Assembly: GCA_016794945.1 (NCBI GenBank)
Contig: JAEUIX010000169.1
Span: 1-11,619 of the forward strand
DNA: 11,619 nucleotides
Direction: 5' to 3'
Source of the DNA: Phycisphaerae bacterium
GTDB taxonomy: Bacteria > Planctomycetota > Phycisphaerae > Phycisphaerales > UBA1924
The notes under the pieces were generated by a model. The model had not been told where the DNA came from. It did no database searches and saw nothing but the letters and a program-made list of their open reading frames with translations. Both the position numbers and the translations under genes were made by a program. Positions 1 through 7,461 of this stretch are shown piece after piece. Within the stretch, counting starts at the first letter, position 1. Each line of letters starts with the position of its first letter.

Positions 1-1700
1 GCCGCCAGCGCCCGCTCGACCTGGCTCCAGCACCGCTCGATTCGGCCGGGCGTCAGGTCGAGGTCGATCCCCGCGGCGTTGAAAAGGTCCGGCAACGGGC
101 GCGAACCGCCCAGGGTCAGGCCCCGCTTGTACGCCGCAAGGGCCGAGGACCGGTCGCGTTCGAAGTTCGCCCAGACCTGAAGGGCCCCGAGCTGCGCGAT
201 GCCGTACTCGATGTAGTAGAAAGGGGCACCGAACAGGTGCAGCTGCCGGTGCCATAGCGCGGACTTGACCTCGTCGAGGCCCGACCAGTCGACCTCGCCG
301 CCGAAGCGGTCGAGCACCGAGAGCCACGCCGCGGTGCGCTCAGCCCCGCCGTGACCCGGGTGGGTGTAGATCCACTGCTGGAACTGGTCGATCGTCGCGA
401 TCCAGGGCAGCATCGACGCCAGCTGCTCGAGGTGCACGCGCCGGGCCCGGTCGGCGTCTGCCGGACCGTAGAACTCGTCGAGGTACGGGTACGACGTCAG
501 CTCCATGCTCATGCTCGCCACCTCGGCGAACTCCAGCGGAAGGTCGGACCGGTAGGCCAGCAGCGGATCGGCGCGGCTCAGCAGCGAGTGGAACGCGTGA
601 CCGGCCTCGTGGACCATCGTCTCGACGTCCCGCTGCACGCCCGCGGCGTTCATGAAGATGAACGGCATGCGCTGGCGGTCCCGGTTGGATTGATAGCCGC
701 CGGGAGCCTTGCCCTTGCGCGATTCCAAGTCCAGGCAGCCGCCCCCCCGGAGCGAATCGAACAGCCCGCCCAACTGCGGATCCATGCGGTGGAACAGCCG
801 GGACGTGCGTTCAACGAGCTCGGCCGGCGTGCCGAACGGCCGCAGCGGCGGCCGACCGAGCGGGTCGACGGCCAGGTCCCAGGGGCGGAGCCGCTCGACG
901 CCCAGGGCCGCCGCGCGCTGGCGGTGAAGCCGCCGCAGTGCCGGGACGATGTGCCGCTCGACGCCCCGGGCAAACGCGTCGCAATCGGCCGGTGCGTAGT
1001 CGAACCTGCGCTTGGCCCGATGGGCGTAGTCGCGGTAGTTGGCGAAGCCGGCGTTGGCCGCGACGCGCTGCCGCAGGTCGACCATGCGCTGGTAGATGGC
1101 GTCGATGGCGGCGCGGTCGCGCAGGCGCCGGTCGGCAACGGTGCGCCACGCGGCCTCGCGCACCGATCGGTCGGTCTCCTCCTGGAACCGCGCCATCTGC
1201 GGCAGCGTGCACTCCCGCCCCTGGAACTGCACGGTCATGGCGCCGCAGATCTGCGCGTACTCCTGGTCGAGCTTGGCCAACTCGGTTTCCAGCGGGATGC
1301 TCTCGGGGCGGAAGAGCTCGATCCCCAGGCGGAGGTTGCGCAGGTACACCGCGTAACGAGCGGCGTCCAGGTCGCCAACGAACGGGCTCTGAGCGATCTT
1401 GCGGTCCAACGCATCGCCCGCCTGCTTGAGGCGTGGCTCGACCTGCTCGATGAAGTCCACGTACGCCTTGTTGGCGGCCGGGTCGTCGGTGTGGCAGGTC
1501 ATGTTGATGTGCAGCGTGGCCGACGCCTCGCTGACCGCCGCGTCGAGCTCACCGCGATCGAGGATCAGCGTTTCGAGGCACCCGGCGCACTTCAGTGTCC
1601 GCTCCTGCAGGGTCCGGTACAGGGGCTCGAGCGACTCCCATCGCGTGGCATCGAGTCCCGGCGGCACGAAGTCGGAGGCCGGCTTGAACGGTGGCAGCAT
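1..1700 (-). CDS. pepF: M3 family oligoendopeptidase (PepF-like), 3' end cut by window edge
   Basis: This is a cytoplasmic zinc metallopeptidase that would degrade short peptides. About 566 codons are visible and the frame is still open at position 1; M3 oligoendopeptidases of this type are about that long, so little is missing. The zinc site is explicit: HEAGH at residues 364-368 (after METMV) and the third ligand in FAEVASMSME, with E393 lying 29 residues after the first His, the same spacing as in thimet oligopeptidase. The N-terminal part is helical and charged, as in the M3 fold, with no signal peptide. I chose the ATG at 1700 (MLPPFKP) because GAAAGG lies 8-9 nt upstream. An in-frame ATG at 1718 would add six residues but has no Shine-Dalgarno. 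The gene follows galK by 24 bp and is probably cotranscribed. The family call is secure; the exact peptide substrate cannot be read from sequence. Confidence 0.93.
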   Translation of the reverse strand, partial: MLPPFKPASDFVPPGLDATRWESLEPLYRTLQERTLKCAGCLETLILDRGELDAAVSEASATLHINMTCHTDDPAANKAYVDFIEQVEPRLKQAGDALDRKIAQSPFVGDLDAARYAVYLRNLRLGIELFRPESIPLETELAKLDQEYAQICGAMTVQFQGRECTLPQMARFQEETDRSVREAAWRTVADRRLRDRAAIDAIYQRMVDLRQRVAANAGFANYRDYAHRAKRRFDYAPADCDAFARGVERHIVPALRRLHRQRAAALGVERLRPWDLAVDPLGRPPLRPFGTPAELVERTSRLFHRMDPQLGGLFDSLRGGGCLDLESRKGKAPGGYQSNRDRQRMPFIFMNAAGVQRDVETMVHEAGHAFHSLLSRADPLLAYRSDLPLEFAEVASMSMELTSYPYLDEFYGPADADRARRVHLEQLASMLPWIATIDQFQQWIYTHPGHGGAERTAAWLSVLDRFGGEVDWSGLDEVKSALWHRQLHLFGAPFYYIEYGIAQLGALQVWANFERDRSSALAAYKRGLTLGGSRPLPDLFNAAGIDLDLTPGRIERCWSQVERALA

Positions 1701-1724
1701 GATCGTCGCCTTTCGCATGCCGGG

Positions 1725-2972
1725 TCAATGGTCGGCTGTGGTGCTGAGCCCGTCGACCGATCTGAAGCTCGTGACGCCGCAGCGGTAGTCGAACCGCCGC
1801 TCGAACTCCTGCTCGACACGCCGCGCGACCCGTTCGGCCCACGACGGGTCGCACAGAACCAGGGCGCAGCCTCCGAAGCCGGCGCCGGTCAACCGGGCGC
1901 CGTACGCCCCGTCCCCGTCGAGCGCCGCGTCCACGACGCACTCGAGCTCCGGGCACGAAACGCCCATGTCGTCGCGCAGCGATCGGTGCGACTGAACCAT
2001 GAGCACCCCGATCTCCTCCAGCACCGGCTCCCAGTCCTCGATCTGCCGCTCCGCGGCGGTCAGAAGCAAGTCGGCGACTCGACGCACTCGGGCGTTCTCC
2101 CGCACCACGTGGCGGGCGGCGCGGAATTCCTCTTCGCTCAGCCTCGACCGGACGGCCAGAAGCCGCTCTTCGGAAGCGCCGCCCAGCGTCTGCACGCCGA
2201 GCGCCGCCGCGGCCCTTCGGCACAGCGCCCGGCGGGCGGCGTAGTCGCCGGCGTTGAGCGCGCGGGGCACCTTGGTGTCGACCAGCAGGCCGATGGCGTC
2301 GTCGTCCCGCGGGATGGGGATCAGCCGGTGCTCGGCCCGGGCGCAGTCGATGAGCAGCGCCGCCCCGGACTCGCCGTGCACGGCGGTGTACTGGTCCATG
2401 AGCCCGCAGGGGACGCCGGCGAATCGGTGTTCGGCTCTCTGGCAAACCCCCGGAAGGTCCGCACGGGACACTCCGTATTCCAGCAGCGCGTTCACGGCTC
2501 CGGCAACGGCGACTTCGAGCGAGGCGGAACTGGACACCCCCGAGCCGACCGGCACATCGCCGCTCACGGCAAGATCAACCCGCGGCGCGGGGGCATCGCC
2601 CCCCGCCGCCGCTCGGAGCTCCAGTGCGGAACCGAAGACGTATCGAGCCCAGTGGGGCTCCAGGCGCTCGACACGTTCGGGCGCGTCGGACGCCGTCAGG
2701 TCGCAGGCGGCGGGTCCGCATCGTTCCAGGCTGGTCACCGCCCGGCTCTCCGGCGCGACCGATCGGCCGGCCGCCACGGCCGTCCATCGATCGATGGTCA
2801 TCGGCAGCGCCAGCCCGCCCTCGTAGTCGGTATGGTCGCCGATCAGGTTCACGCGGGCGGGAGCGACGGCAACGGCCGCGGGGCGACCCGCGAACGTCGT
2901 CCGGAACAGCTCGATCGCCCCACCGATCACGGCGTCGCGGCGTGTTTCGACCTGGTCGGGCGGCGTCCGCAC
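1725..2972 (-). CDS. galK: Galactokinase (GHMP kinase family)
   Basis: Galactokinase phosphorylates alpha-D-galactose at C1 with ATP, the entry step of the Leloir pathway. All three GHMP/galactokinase motifs are present in the 415-residue product. The sugar signature PARVNLIGDHTDYEGG is at about 38-53. The ATP loop VPVGSGVSSSASLE is at 140-153. The C-terminal TGAGFGG is at 362-368. The catalytic base matches D193 in GLMDQY and the assisting Arg matches R40. One oddity is that the usual Glu of GEHTDY, which contacts the sugar, is Asp (D46). The start is taken as GTG at 2972, two bases after the upstream stop codon; translation in this frame could extend further only by overlapping the preceding gene. 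The tight junction implies translational coupling. No galT, galE or galactose transporter is in the window, so the pathway context is unseen. Another GHMP sugar kinase specificity is possible but less likely. Confidence 0.94.
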   Translation of the reverse strand: MRTPPDQVETRRDAVIGGAIELFRTTFAGRPAAVAVAPARVNLIGDHTDYEGGLALPMTIDRWTAVAAGRSVAPESRAVTSLERCGPAACDLTASDAPERVERLEPHWARYVFGSALELRAAAGGDAPAPRVDLAVSGDVPVGSGVSSSASLEVAVAGAVNALLEYGVSRADLPGVCQRAEHRFAGVPCGLMDQYTAVHGESGAALLIDCARAEHRLIPIPRDDDAIGLLVDTKVPRALNAGDYAARRALCRRAAAALGVQTLGGASEERLLAVRSRLSEEEFRAARHVVRENARVRRVADLLLTAAERQIEDWEPVLEEIGVLMVQSHRSLRDDMGVSCPELECVVDAALDGDGAYGARLTGAGFGGCALVLCDPSWAERVARRVEQEFERRFDYRCGVTSFRSVDGLSTTADH

Positions 2973-2974
2973 GA

Positions 2975-3691
2975 TCAGGCGCCGCCCCCGCCGCCGGACG
3001 GCCCCGTGGGAAGCCACATCGCCAGCCGCACGCCGAACTCGACGAACAGCCACGCGCCGGCGTGAGCGATCGCGACGAGGCTCGTCTCTCTCGGGCTCTT
3101 GCCGAACAGCACCAGCACGCCCGTCCAGTACACCAGGCCCGCCAGCACGACCTTGAGCACCTCTCCGACCACCGGCGGTGGAATCTGCAATTGCATGATG
3201 AACGAGAACGTCGTGAAGGCCACGAACATGCGCGCGATCGCGAACTCGATGTTCCCGAACCGCTGCTGCACGAGCCACGCCGCCAGCGCCACCGCCGCCA
3301 CGCCGGTGCCCGTGTGCACGATCGACTGCCAGACGGTGAGCACGATGCGGCCGATGGTCCCCCAGAAGCCGTACCCGTTGGCCCCGGCCGCGATCATCGC
3401 CGCGATCATCATGAACGCCCCGAAGTAGAGCAGCACCTGCACGCCCGGCATGCGCGGCGTGCAGAACTCCGGCGCGACTTCGCCCTTGGCGTCTTCGAGC
3501 ACGGGGCCCGGCTTGGAACCGCCCGCGGGCGTGGCCGTCGCCGCTCCTGACGGGGGGGGCGCACCGCCGGCAGCGGCCGGCGCGGCGGTGGCCGCGCCCG
3601 TCGCCGACACCGGCTTGCCGACGGGCACGTTCTGTCCCGTGCCGCCGGGCTTGGATTCGCTTTCGGGGATCAGGCCATATGGGTCGGGCAT
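2975..3691 (-). CDS. Five-helix membrane protein of unknown function with Pro/Ala-rich N-terminal tail
   Basis: I do not recognise a family. The 238-residue product has a hydrophilic, low-complexity N-terminal tail (about residues 10-75) rich in Ala, Pro, Gly and Thr. Five hydrophobic segments follow at about 84-104, 118-141, 150-168, 174-196 and 204-227, and the protein ends in a Gly run. There is no signal peptide, so the tail is probably cytoplasmic and disordered; with five helices the C terminus would then be outside. No catalytic motif stands out. The ATG at 3691 is preferred because GGAAG lies 7 nt upstream; a TTG at 3715 in the same frame is the alternative. The gene sits 32 bp after apgM and 2 bp before galK, so it should be cotranscribed with both. 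That does not by itself give a function. Confidence 0.85.
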   Translation of the reverse strand: MPDPYGLIPESESKPGGTGQNVPVGKPVSATGAATAAPAAAGGAPPPSGAATATPAGGSKPGPVLEDAKGEVAPEFCTPRMPGVQVLLYFGAFMMIAAMIAAGANGYGFWGTIGRIVLTVWQSIVHTGTGVAAVALAAWLVQQRFGNIEFAIARMFVAFTTFSFIMQLQIPPPVVGEVLKVVLAGLVYWTGVLVLFGKSPRETSLVAIAHAGAWLFVEFGVRLAMWLPTGPSGGGGGA

Positions 3692-3723
3692 GGGTCGGCT
3701 TCCGTCTGGAGACAATCCACAGA

Positions 3724-5040
3724 TTAGCGACCCAGTCCGGATCGCGCCGCCGGCCGGACCCCGGGCCGCCCGCCGAACAGGAAGAACTCCATCAGTTCAT
3801 GCCCGTGCTCGACGTGCAGATCGCTGGAATCGGCCTCGGCCTCGCAGAACGGCCCGGTGCGGTGCCCGCGCACATAGGCCCCGGCCATACAGAAGGGAGT
3901 CGGCGTCGCGTCGTGCTTCCTCGTCGAGACCAGTGTGTAGTGGTCGGGCATGACCAGCAGCCGCCAGCCCTCGGCGTTCGGCTCGGACTCGGGGTCCCCG
4001 AACCGACGGAGGCGCTCCAGCACCGGCGCAACCACGAGCCGGTCGATGGCCTCGAGCGACGCCACCTTGGTCTTCCAATCGCCCTGGTGGCTCGCCTCGT
4101 CGGGCGCCTCCACATGGCAGCAGACCAGGTCGTACCGGTCCAGAGCGTCGCAGGTCCACCGCCCCTGCGCGGCGTAATCCGTATCGTGGTAGCTGGTGAC
4201 CCCGGGCACGGGCAGCCTGTCCCAGCCGATCAGCCGTGCGATGCCCGCCAGCAGGTCCACCGCCGTGATCATCGCCCCGCGCAGGCCGAAGCGCTGGTCG
4301 AACGCCGGCATGTCGGGACGGGTTCCCTGGCCCCAGATCCAGGCCATGTTGGCCGCGCGCAAGCCCCTGGCCCGGCGCGCCACGTTCACCGGGTGCGACT
4401 CGAGCATCGGACGGGAGAGTTCCATGAGCCGGCCCAGCGCCGCCGCCGCGATGCGTCCCTCGCCGGCCGATGCGCGTGGCAGGCTCCGGGCCCAAGGCTG
4501 GCGAGGAATCTCGTGCGGGGGCGTTGCCTCGACGGATCCGTAGGCGCGGCCCGACGAGTCGACCATGATCCCTCGATAGGACACTCCGTGGGTCAGCGTG
4601 AGCGTTGCCGCCAGATCGGGCGCCGCGTCCTTCCAGTGCGCCAGCAGCGCCGAGAAGAGCGCCGAGGCTTCGGCATCGGTGATGGCGCCGGCCGAGTGGT
4701 CGAGCATCAGGCCGTCGTCGGGCCCGGCGGAGTCGCCGACGGTCACCAGGTTCACGCGGAAGATCCAGTCGGCCGGACCGGCCGGGACGTTGATCGCCGC
4801 GGCCTCGAGCGGGGCGCGGCCCGTGTGATAGCGGGCCGGGTCGTAGCCGACAAGGCTCATGGTGCACACGTCCGAGCCGGCGAGGAAGCCCGTCGGCGTT
4901 GTGCGGGCGGTGCCGAGTCTGCCCATCGCGGCCACGGCGTCCATCGCGGGGGTCGCGGCCGCCTGCAGCGGCGTCTTGCCGCCGAGTTCCGGCAGGGGCA
5001 GGTCGGCGGCGCCGTCGGGGATGATCACTGCGTACTTCAC
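3724..5040 (-). CDS. apgM: Archaeal-type cofactor-independent phosphoglycerate mutase
   Basis: This alkaline-phosphatase-superfamily enzyme would interconvert 3- and 2-phosphoglycerate using two metal ions and a phosphoserine intermediate. The 438-residue product opens with VKYAVIIPDGAADLPLPELG (D9 as first metal ligand). GSDVCTMSLVGYDP carries the predicted nucleophile S56. HVEAPDEASHQGDW (309-322) gives D314 and H318, and MPDHYT (364-369) gives D366 and H367. A GTG start at 5040 is required to begin at the conserved VKYAVIIPDG. There is no Shine-Dalgarno before it, but a TATACC hexamer lies 8 nt upstream (see the promoter entry). It heads the minus-strand operon with the membrane protein, galK and pepF. 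The caveat is that a related subfamily (TIGR02535) has been proposed to act as homoserine kinase when found near threonine genes. No threonine gene is visible here, so the mutase call is kept. Confidence 0.92.
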   Translation of the reverse strand: MKYAVIIPDGAADLPLPELGGKTPLQAAATPAMDAVAAMGRLGTARTTPTGFLAGSDVCTMSLVGYDPARYHTGRAPLEAAAINVPAGPADWIFRVNLVTVGDSAGPDDGLMLDHSAGAITDAEASALFSALLAHWKDAAPDLAATLTLTHGVSYRGIMVDSSGRAYGSVEATPPHEIPRQPWARSLPRASAGEGRIAAAALGRLMELSRPMLESHPVNVARRARGLRAANMAWIWGQGTRPDMPAFDQRFGLRGAMITAVDLLAGIARLIGWDRLPVPGVTSYHDTDYAAQGRWTCDALDRYDLVCCHVEAPDEASHQGDWKTKVASLEAIDRLVVAPVLERLRRFGDPESEPNAEGWRLLVMPDHYTLVSTRKHDATPTPFCMAGAYVRGHRTGPFCEAEADSSDLHVEHGHELMEFFLFGGRPGVRPAARSGLGR

Positions 5041-5054
5041 GGTCGGAGGGTATA
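5041..5054 (-). promoter_or_regulatory. Possible -10 element directly before apgM
   Basis: Read on the minus strand, TATACC occupies 5054-5049 and is followed by 8 nt and then the GTG start of apgM. It lacks the final T of the TANNNT consensus and no -35 match lies 17 bp further up, so this is weaker than the three similar sites in the window. If used, transcription would begin at or within a few bases of the start codon. Confidence 0.35.
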
Positions 5055-5108
5055 CGTCCCTGCATACGGCTCGCGCGGGCCGTGCGCTCCGGCACGTCGT
5101 CGGAGCGT

Positions 5109-5123
5109 TACAATCCTGGCGGT
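5109..5123 (+). promoter_or_regulatory. -10-like element for the ureohydrolase gene, leaderless arrangement
   Basis: TACAAT at 5109-5114 matches the sigma70 -10 consensus closely and lies 9 nt before the ATG at 5124. No -35 match is found 16-18 bp upstream. A start site about 7 nt after the hexamer would leave a leader of zero to three bases. No convincing Shine-Dalgarno is present. The site shares an 83-bp divergent region with the apgM promoter. Confidence 0.5.
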
Positions 5124-6185
5124 ATGACGACATTCGACCCCAACGCCGCGGCCCTCCCTGGCTCGGGCATCTTCGGATTGCCGCACGTGCGGGACGAGGC
5201 GTCTGTTGTGATCGTTCCGGCCCCGTTCGACGCGACAACGTCGTACGGCGGCGGCGCCAGCGAAGGCCCCGGGGCGGTGCTGCGGGCGTCGGCGCAGGTA
5301 GATCTGTACGACGCGCAGTTCGGGCGGACGTACGAGGCCGGCATTCACATGCTGGACGAACCGCTGGAGATCCGGGAACTGTCCCGGCGCGCTCGTGCGC
5401 TGGCCGAGCCGCTGATCGCCAAGGGCGGGGCCGACGCGGGCGACGGCGAGGCGCTTCGGATGATCGAGCAGGCCGGCGAACAGGTCAACGCCTATACGTA
5501 CGAGAACTTCTGGCACGTGCTGGCCGACGGCAAAGTGCCCGGGCTGCTCGGAGGGGACCACTCGACGCCGCTCGGGGCGATCCGCGCCTGCGCGGAGTAC
5601 GTGGCCAGCCGCTGGCGGCCGGGCGACCGGGCCAGCGCGAAGGGGCTGGGCATCCTGCACGTCGACGCGCACCTGGACCTGCGGCCGGCCTACGAGGGAT
5701 TCCGGTATTCGCACGCCTCGATCATGTACAACGTGCTCGAGACCATCCCGGAGGTATCGCGCATCGTGCAGGTCGGCATCCGTGACTACTCCGAGGGCGA
5801 GTCGGAGTACGCCCGCGCCTGCGGCGACCGCTGCCGGACGCACCTGGACTTCCAATGGGCTCAAGCCATGATGGACGGCCGGCGGTTCACCGACCTGTGC
5901 CACCAGGCGGCCAGCGAACTGCCCGACAACGTGTACGTGTCCTTCGATATCGACGGGCTCGACCCGTCGTTGTGCCCGCACACCGGCACGCCCGTGCCCG
6001 GCGGACTGAGTTTCAACCAGGCGGCGCTGCTGCTGCAGACGCTGCGCGACGCCCGCAAGACGATCGTCGGCTTCGACCTCGTGGAGGTCTGCCCCGATCC
6101 GCACCCCGGCGCTCCGGAGTGGGACGCCAACGTGGGCGCTCGCGTTCTCTACAAGTTGTGCGGACTCGCGGCCGCCGGCCGGTAA
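5124..6185 (+). CDS. Agmatinase/arginase-family ureohydrolase (SpeB-like)
   Basis: This is a binuclear manganese hydrolase that releases urea (or an equivalent amide) from a guanidino compound such as agmatine. All metal-binding motifs are visible in the 353-residue product: GGDHS at 143-147 (H146), DAHLD at 181-185 (D181, H183, D185) and SFDIDGLDP at 273-281 (D275, D277). The C-terminal stretch EWDANVGARVLYKLCG is typical of a longer subfamily common in Bacteroidetes and related bacteria that is usually annotated as agmatinase family. The substrate is therefore uncertain: agmatine, arginine, guanidinobutyrate, formimidoylglutamate or guanidine are all precedented in the superfamily. The start at ATG 5124 gives MTTFDPN and follows the promoter-like TACAAT directly. 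It is monocistronic, diverging from apgM and converging with the M50 protease 27 bp away. No polyamine gene is nearby. Confidence 0.9.
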   Translation: MTTFDPNAAALPGSGIFGLPHVRDEASVVIVPAPFDATTSYGGGASEGPGAVLRASAQVDLYDAQFGRTYEAGIHMLDEPLEIRELSRRARALAEPLIAKGGADAGDGEALRMIEQAGEQVNAYTYENFWHVLADGKVPGLLGGDHSTPLGAIRACAEYVASRWRPGDRASAKGLGILHVDAHLDLRPAYEGFRYSHASIMYNVLETIPEVSRIVQVGIRDYSEGESEYARACGDRCRTHLDFQWAQAMMDGRRFTDLCHQAASELPDNVYVSFDIDGLDPSLCPHTGTPVPGGLSFNQAALLLQTLRDARKTIVGFDLVEVCPDPHPGAPEWDANVGARVLYKLCGLAAAGR

Positions 6186-6212
6186 CCCCTTCCCGCCCGA
6201 CCGACCGGCGCT

Positions 6213-6887
6213 TCAGGGCGCGGAAGCGGGTGCCCCGCCGATGAACATGATGGCGTGCTCGACCGCCGGCACGACGATGGGCACCAGCGTTCTGCCGCCG
6301 TAGAAGAACAGAACGCCGAGCATCACCAGCCCGAGCAGCATGCCGCCCTCGCTCTCGAACGCGCGCCGATACCCCGGCACGAACGTGCCGAGCACGCGCC
6401 AGCCGTCGAGCGGCGGCACGGGGACGAGGTTGAACATCGCCAGCAGCAGGTTGAGCACCGCCCCCCACCACATGAACTGCACCAGTTGCATCGCCACCTT
6501 GGCGCCCTGCCCGCCCGACTGTGCGCCGAAGCGCACGGCAAGGCCGGCGACCGCCACCGCGAAGGCCGCGATCGCCAGGTTCATCAGCGGACCGGCGATC
6601 GAGACGGCCGCGTCGTGCCACCACCGTCGAAACCGCGACGGGTCCACGGGCATCGTGCCATAGGCCAGGCCGCACAGGGCGAAGAGCACCAGGCTCGGCA
6701 GGCCCATGTGCACCACCGGGTTCCAGGTCATGTGTCCGGTCTCGATGGGCGTTCGGTCGCCGCAGCGGATCGCCGCCCAGCCGTGCGCCAGTTCGTGCAG
6801 CGTGATCGAGAGCACGACCCACATCGTCCACGCCAGCACCAGCGAAGGACCGCCGGTCGAGAGCAGGTTGTTGACCCACCAGTCCAT
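6213..6887 (-). CDS. M50/site-2-protease-type membrane metalloprotease
   Basis: This is a zinc protease embedded in the membrane, of the short YwhC-like group in MEROPS family M50. The 224-residue product has HELAH at residues 31-35 inside the first hydrophobic stretch, NPVVH at 56-60, and the third zinc-ligand motif in FNLVPVPPLDG (152-162, D161). Hydrophobic helices lie at about 16-38, 62-77, 94-118, 133-157 and 184-214. There is no PDZ domain, so it is unlike RseP, and its substrate is unknown. The ATG at 6887 gives MDWWVNN; there is no Shine-Dalgarno, but TAGAGT sits 7 nt before the start. The ECF sigma factor and its membrane partner are about 1 kb away on the same strand. Members of this fold can cleave anti-sigma factors, but a terminator and the ribosomal genes lie between, so a link is speculative. 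Confidence 0.92.
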   Translation of the reverse strand: MDWWVNNLLSTGGPSLVLAWTMWVVLSITLHELAHGWAAIRCGDRTPIETGHMTWNPVVHMGLPSLVLFALCGLAYGTMPVDPSRFRRWWHDAAVSIAGPLMNLAIAAFAVAVAGLAVRFGAQSGGQGAKVAMQLVQFMWWGAVLNLLLAMFNLVPVPPLDGWRVLGTFVPGYRRAFESEGGMLLGLVMLGVLFFYGGRTLVPIVVPAVEHAIMFIGGAPASAP

Positions 6888-6900
6888 GCGGTGGACTCTA
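6888..6900 (-). promoter_or_regulatory. -10-like element for the M50 protease gene, leaderless arrangement
   Basis: On the minus strand TAGAGT occupies 6900-6895 and is followed by exactly 7 nt and the ATG at 6887. The expected start site coincides with the start codon. No good -35 match is present. The upstream T-run of the rplT terminator ends 22 bp away, so this gene needs its own promoter. Confidence 0.5.
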
Positions 6901-6922
6901 CCCCGGCGGTGCGACGGGCGCG

Positions 6923-6951
6923 AAAAAAAGCCCGGGCGGTCGCCCGGGCTT
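6923..6951 (-). terminator. Intrinsic terminator after rplT
   Basis: A perfect 10-bp inverted repeat (6942-6951 and 6928-6937, arm AAGCCCGGGC) encloses a 4-nt loop at 6938-6941. Read on the minus strand it runs straight into seven T residues (6929-6923). This is a textbook Rho-independent terminator 25 bp beyond the rplT stop codon, and it separates the ribosomal operon from the M50 protease gene. Confidence 0.93.
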
Positions 6952-6975
6952 GGGGGGAACGGTTGCCGATGCCGG

Positions 6976-7347
6976 TCAGGCGGCGACGGCGACCTTGGCG
7001 GCCTTCTTGGCCTGCTCGCAGATCGCGTCGAACGTCTTGGGATCCTCGATGGCGAGCTGCGACAGCATCTTGCGGTTGAGCAGGATGCCCGCGTTCTTCA
7101 CTCCATTGAGGAAGATGCTGTAGCGGGTGCCGCGCATCTTGCACGCGGCGGTCAGGCGGGTGATCCAGAGCGCACGCATGTCGCGCTTCTTCTGGCGGCG
7201 ATCGCGATAGGCGTAGACGCCGCCCTTGACCAGCGCCAGGCGGGCACGCCAGAAGGACTTGCGGCGGGAGTTCTGAAAGCCGCGCGCGGCCTCCATGATG
7301 CGTTTGCGCTTCTGGGCCCGTGCGGCGCCCTTGCGGACTCGTGGCAT
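6976..7347 (-). CDS. rplT: 50S ribosomal protein L20
   Basis: L20 binds 23S rRNA early in large-subunit assembly. In E. coli and B. subtilis it also represses its own operon. The 123-residue product begins MPRVRKGAARAQKRKRI and keeps the family landmarks: ARGFQNSRRKSFWRAR, AYRDRRQKKRDMRALWITR and LNRKMLSQLAIEDP. It is slightly longer than the usual 117-119 residues because of an Ala/Lys-rich C terminus. The ATG at 7347 has GGAG 7 nt upstream. It is the second gene of rpmI-rplT, 114 bp after rpmI, and is followed by a strong terminator. Confidence 0.98.
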   Translation of the reverse strand: MPRVRKGAARAQKRKRIMEAARGFQNSRRKSFWRARLALVKGGVYAYRDRRQKKRDMRALWITRLTAACKMRGTRYSIFLNGVKNAGILLNRKMLSQLAIEDPKTFDAICEQAKKAAKVAVAA

Positions 7348-7461
7348 GGCGAAACTCCAGGGTTCCCGGCGGGGAGGGCGCGAAGCCCTGCTTTGGCTGG
7401 TCCCGACGGAAGGTGCGTGCGGCCCTTCGCACCGCGCGAGGGCCGGCGAATGATCGGTCGA
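7348..7461 (-). promoter_or_regulatory. rpmI-rplT spacer with possible stem-loop
   Basis: The 114-bp gap is long for two cotranscribed ribosomal genes. It contains an inverted repeat GGTGCG/CGCACC (7412-7417 and 7428-7433) and an overlapping alternative pairing GCCCTTCGC with GCGCGAGGGC (about 7422-7443). L20 autoregulation through mRNA structure near this junction is known in E. coli; that it occurs here is inference. Confidence 0.3.

Noticed and set aside
351..3065. A 904-codon open frame on the plus strand antisense to pepF and galK
   Set aside because: Its product is a compositionally odd Arg/His/Gly/Val-rich string with no motif, while the minus-strand frames encode complete M3 peptidase and galactokinase signatures. 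Long antisense frames are expected in GC-rich DNA.
2973..3278. Extending galactokinase upstream to a start near 3278
   Set aside because: The extra residues overlap the membrane-protein gene in another frame and are Arg/Ala-rich shadow sequence. The known galactokinase N terminus begins close to the GTG at 2972.
6186..6212. Terminator between the convergent ureohydrolase and M50 genes
   Set aside because: The 27-bp gap contains no stem of useful length and no T-run.
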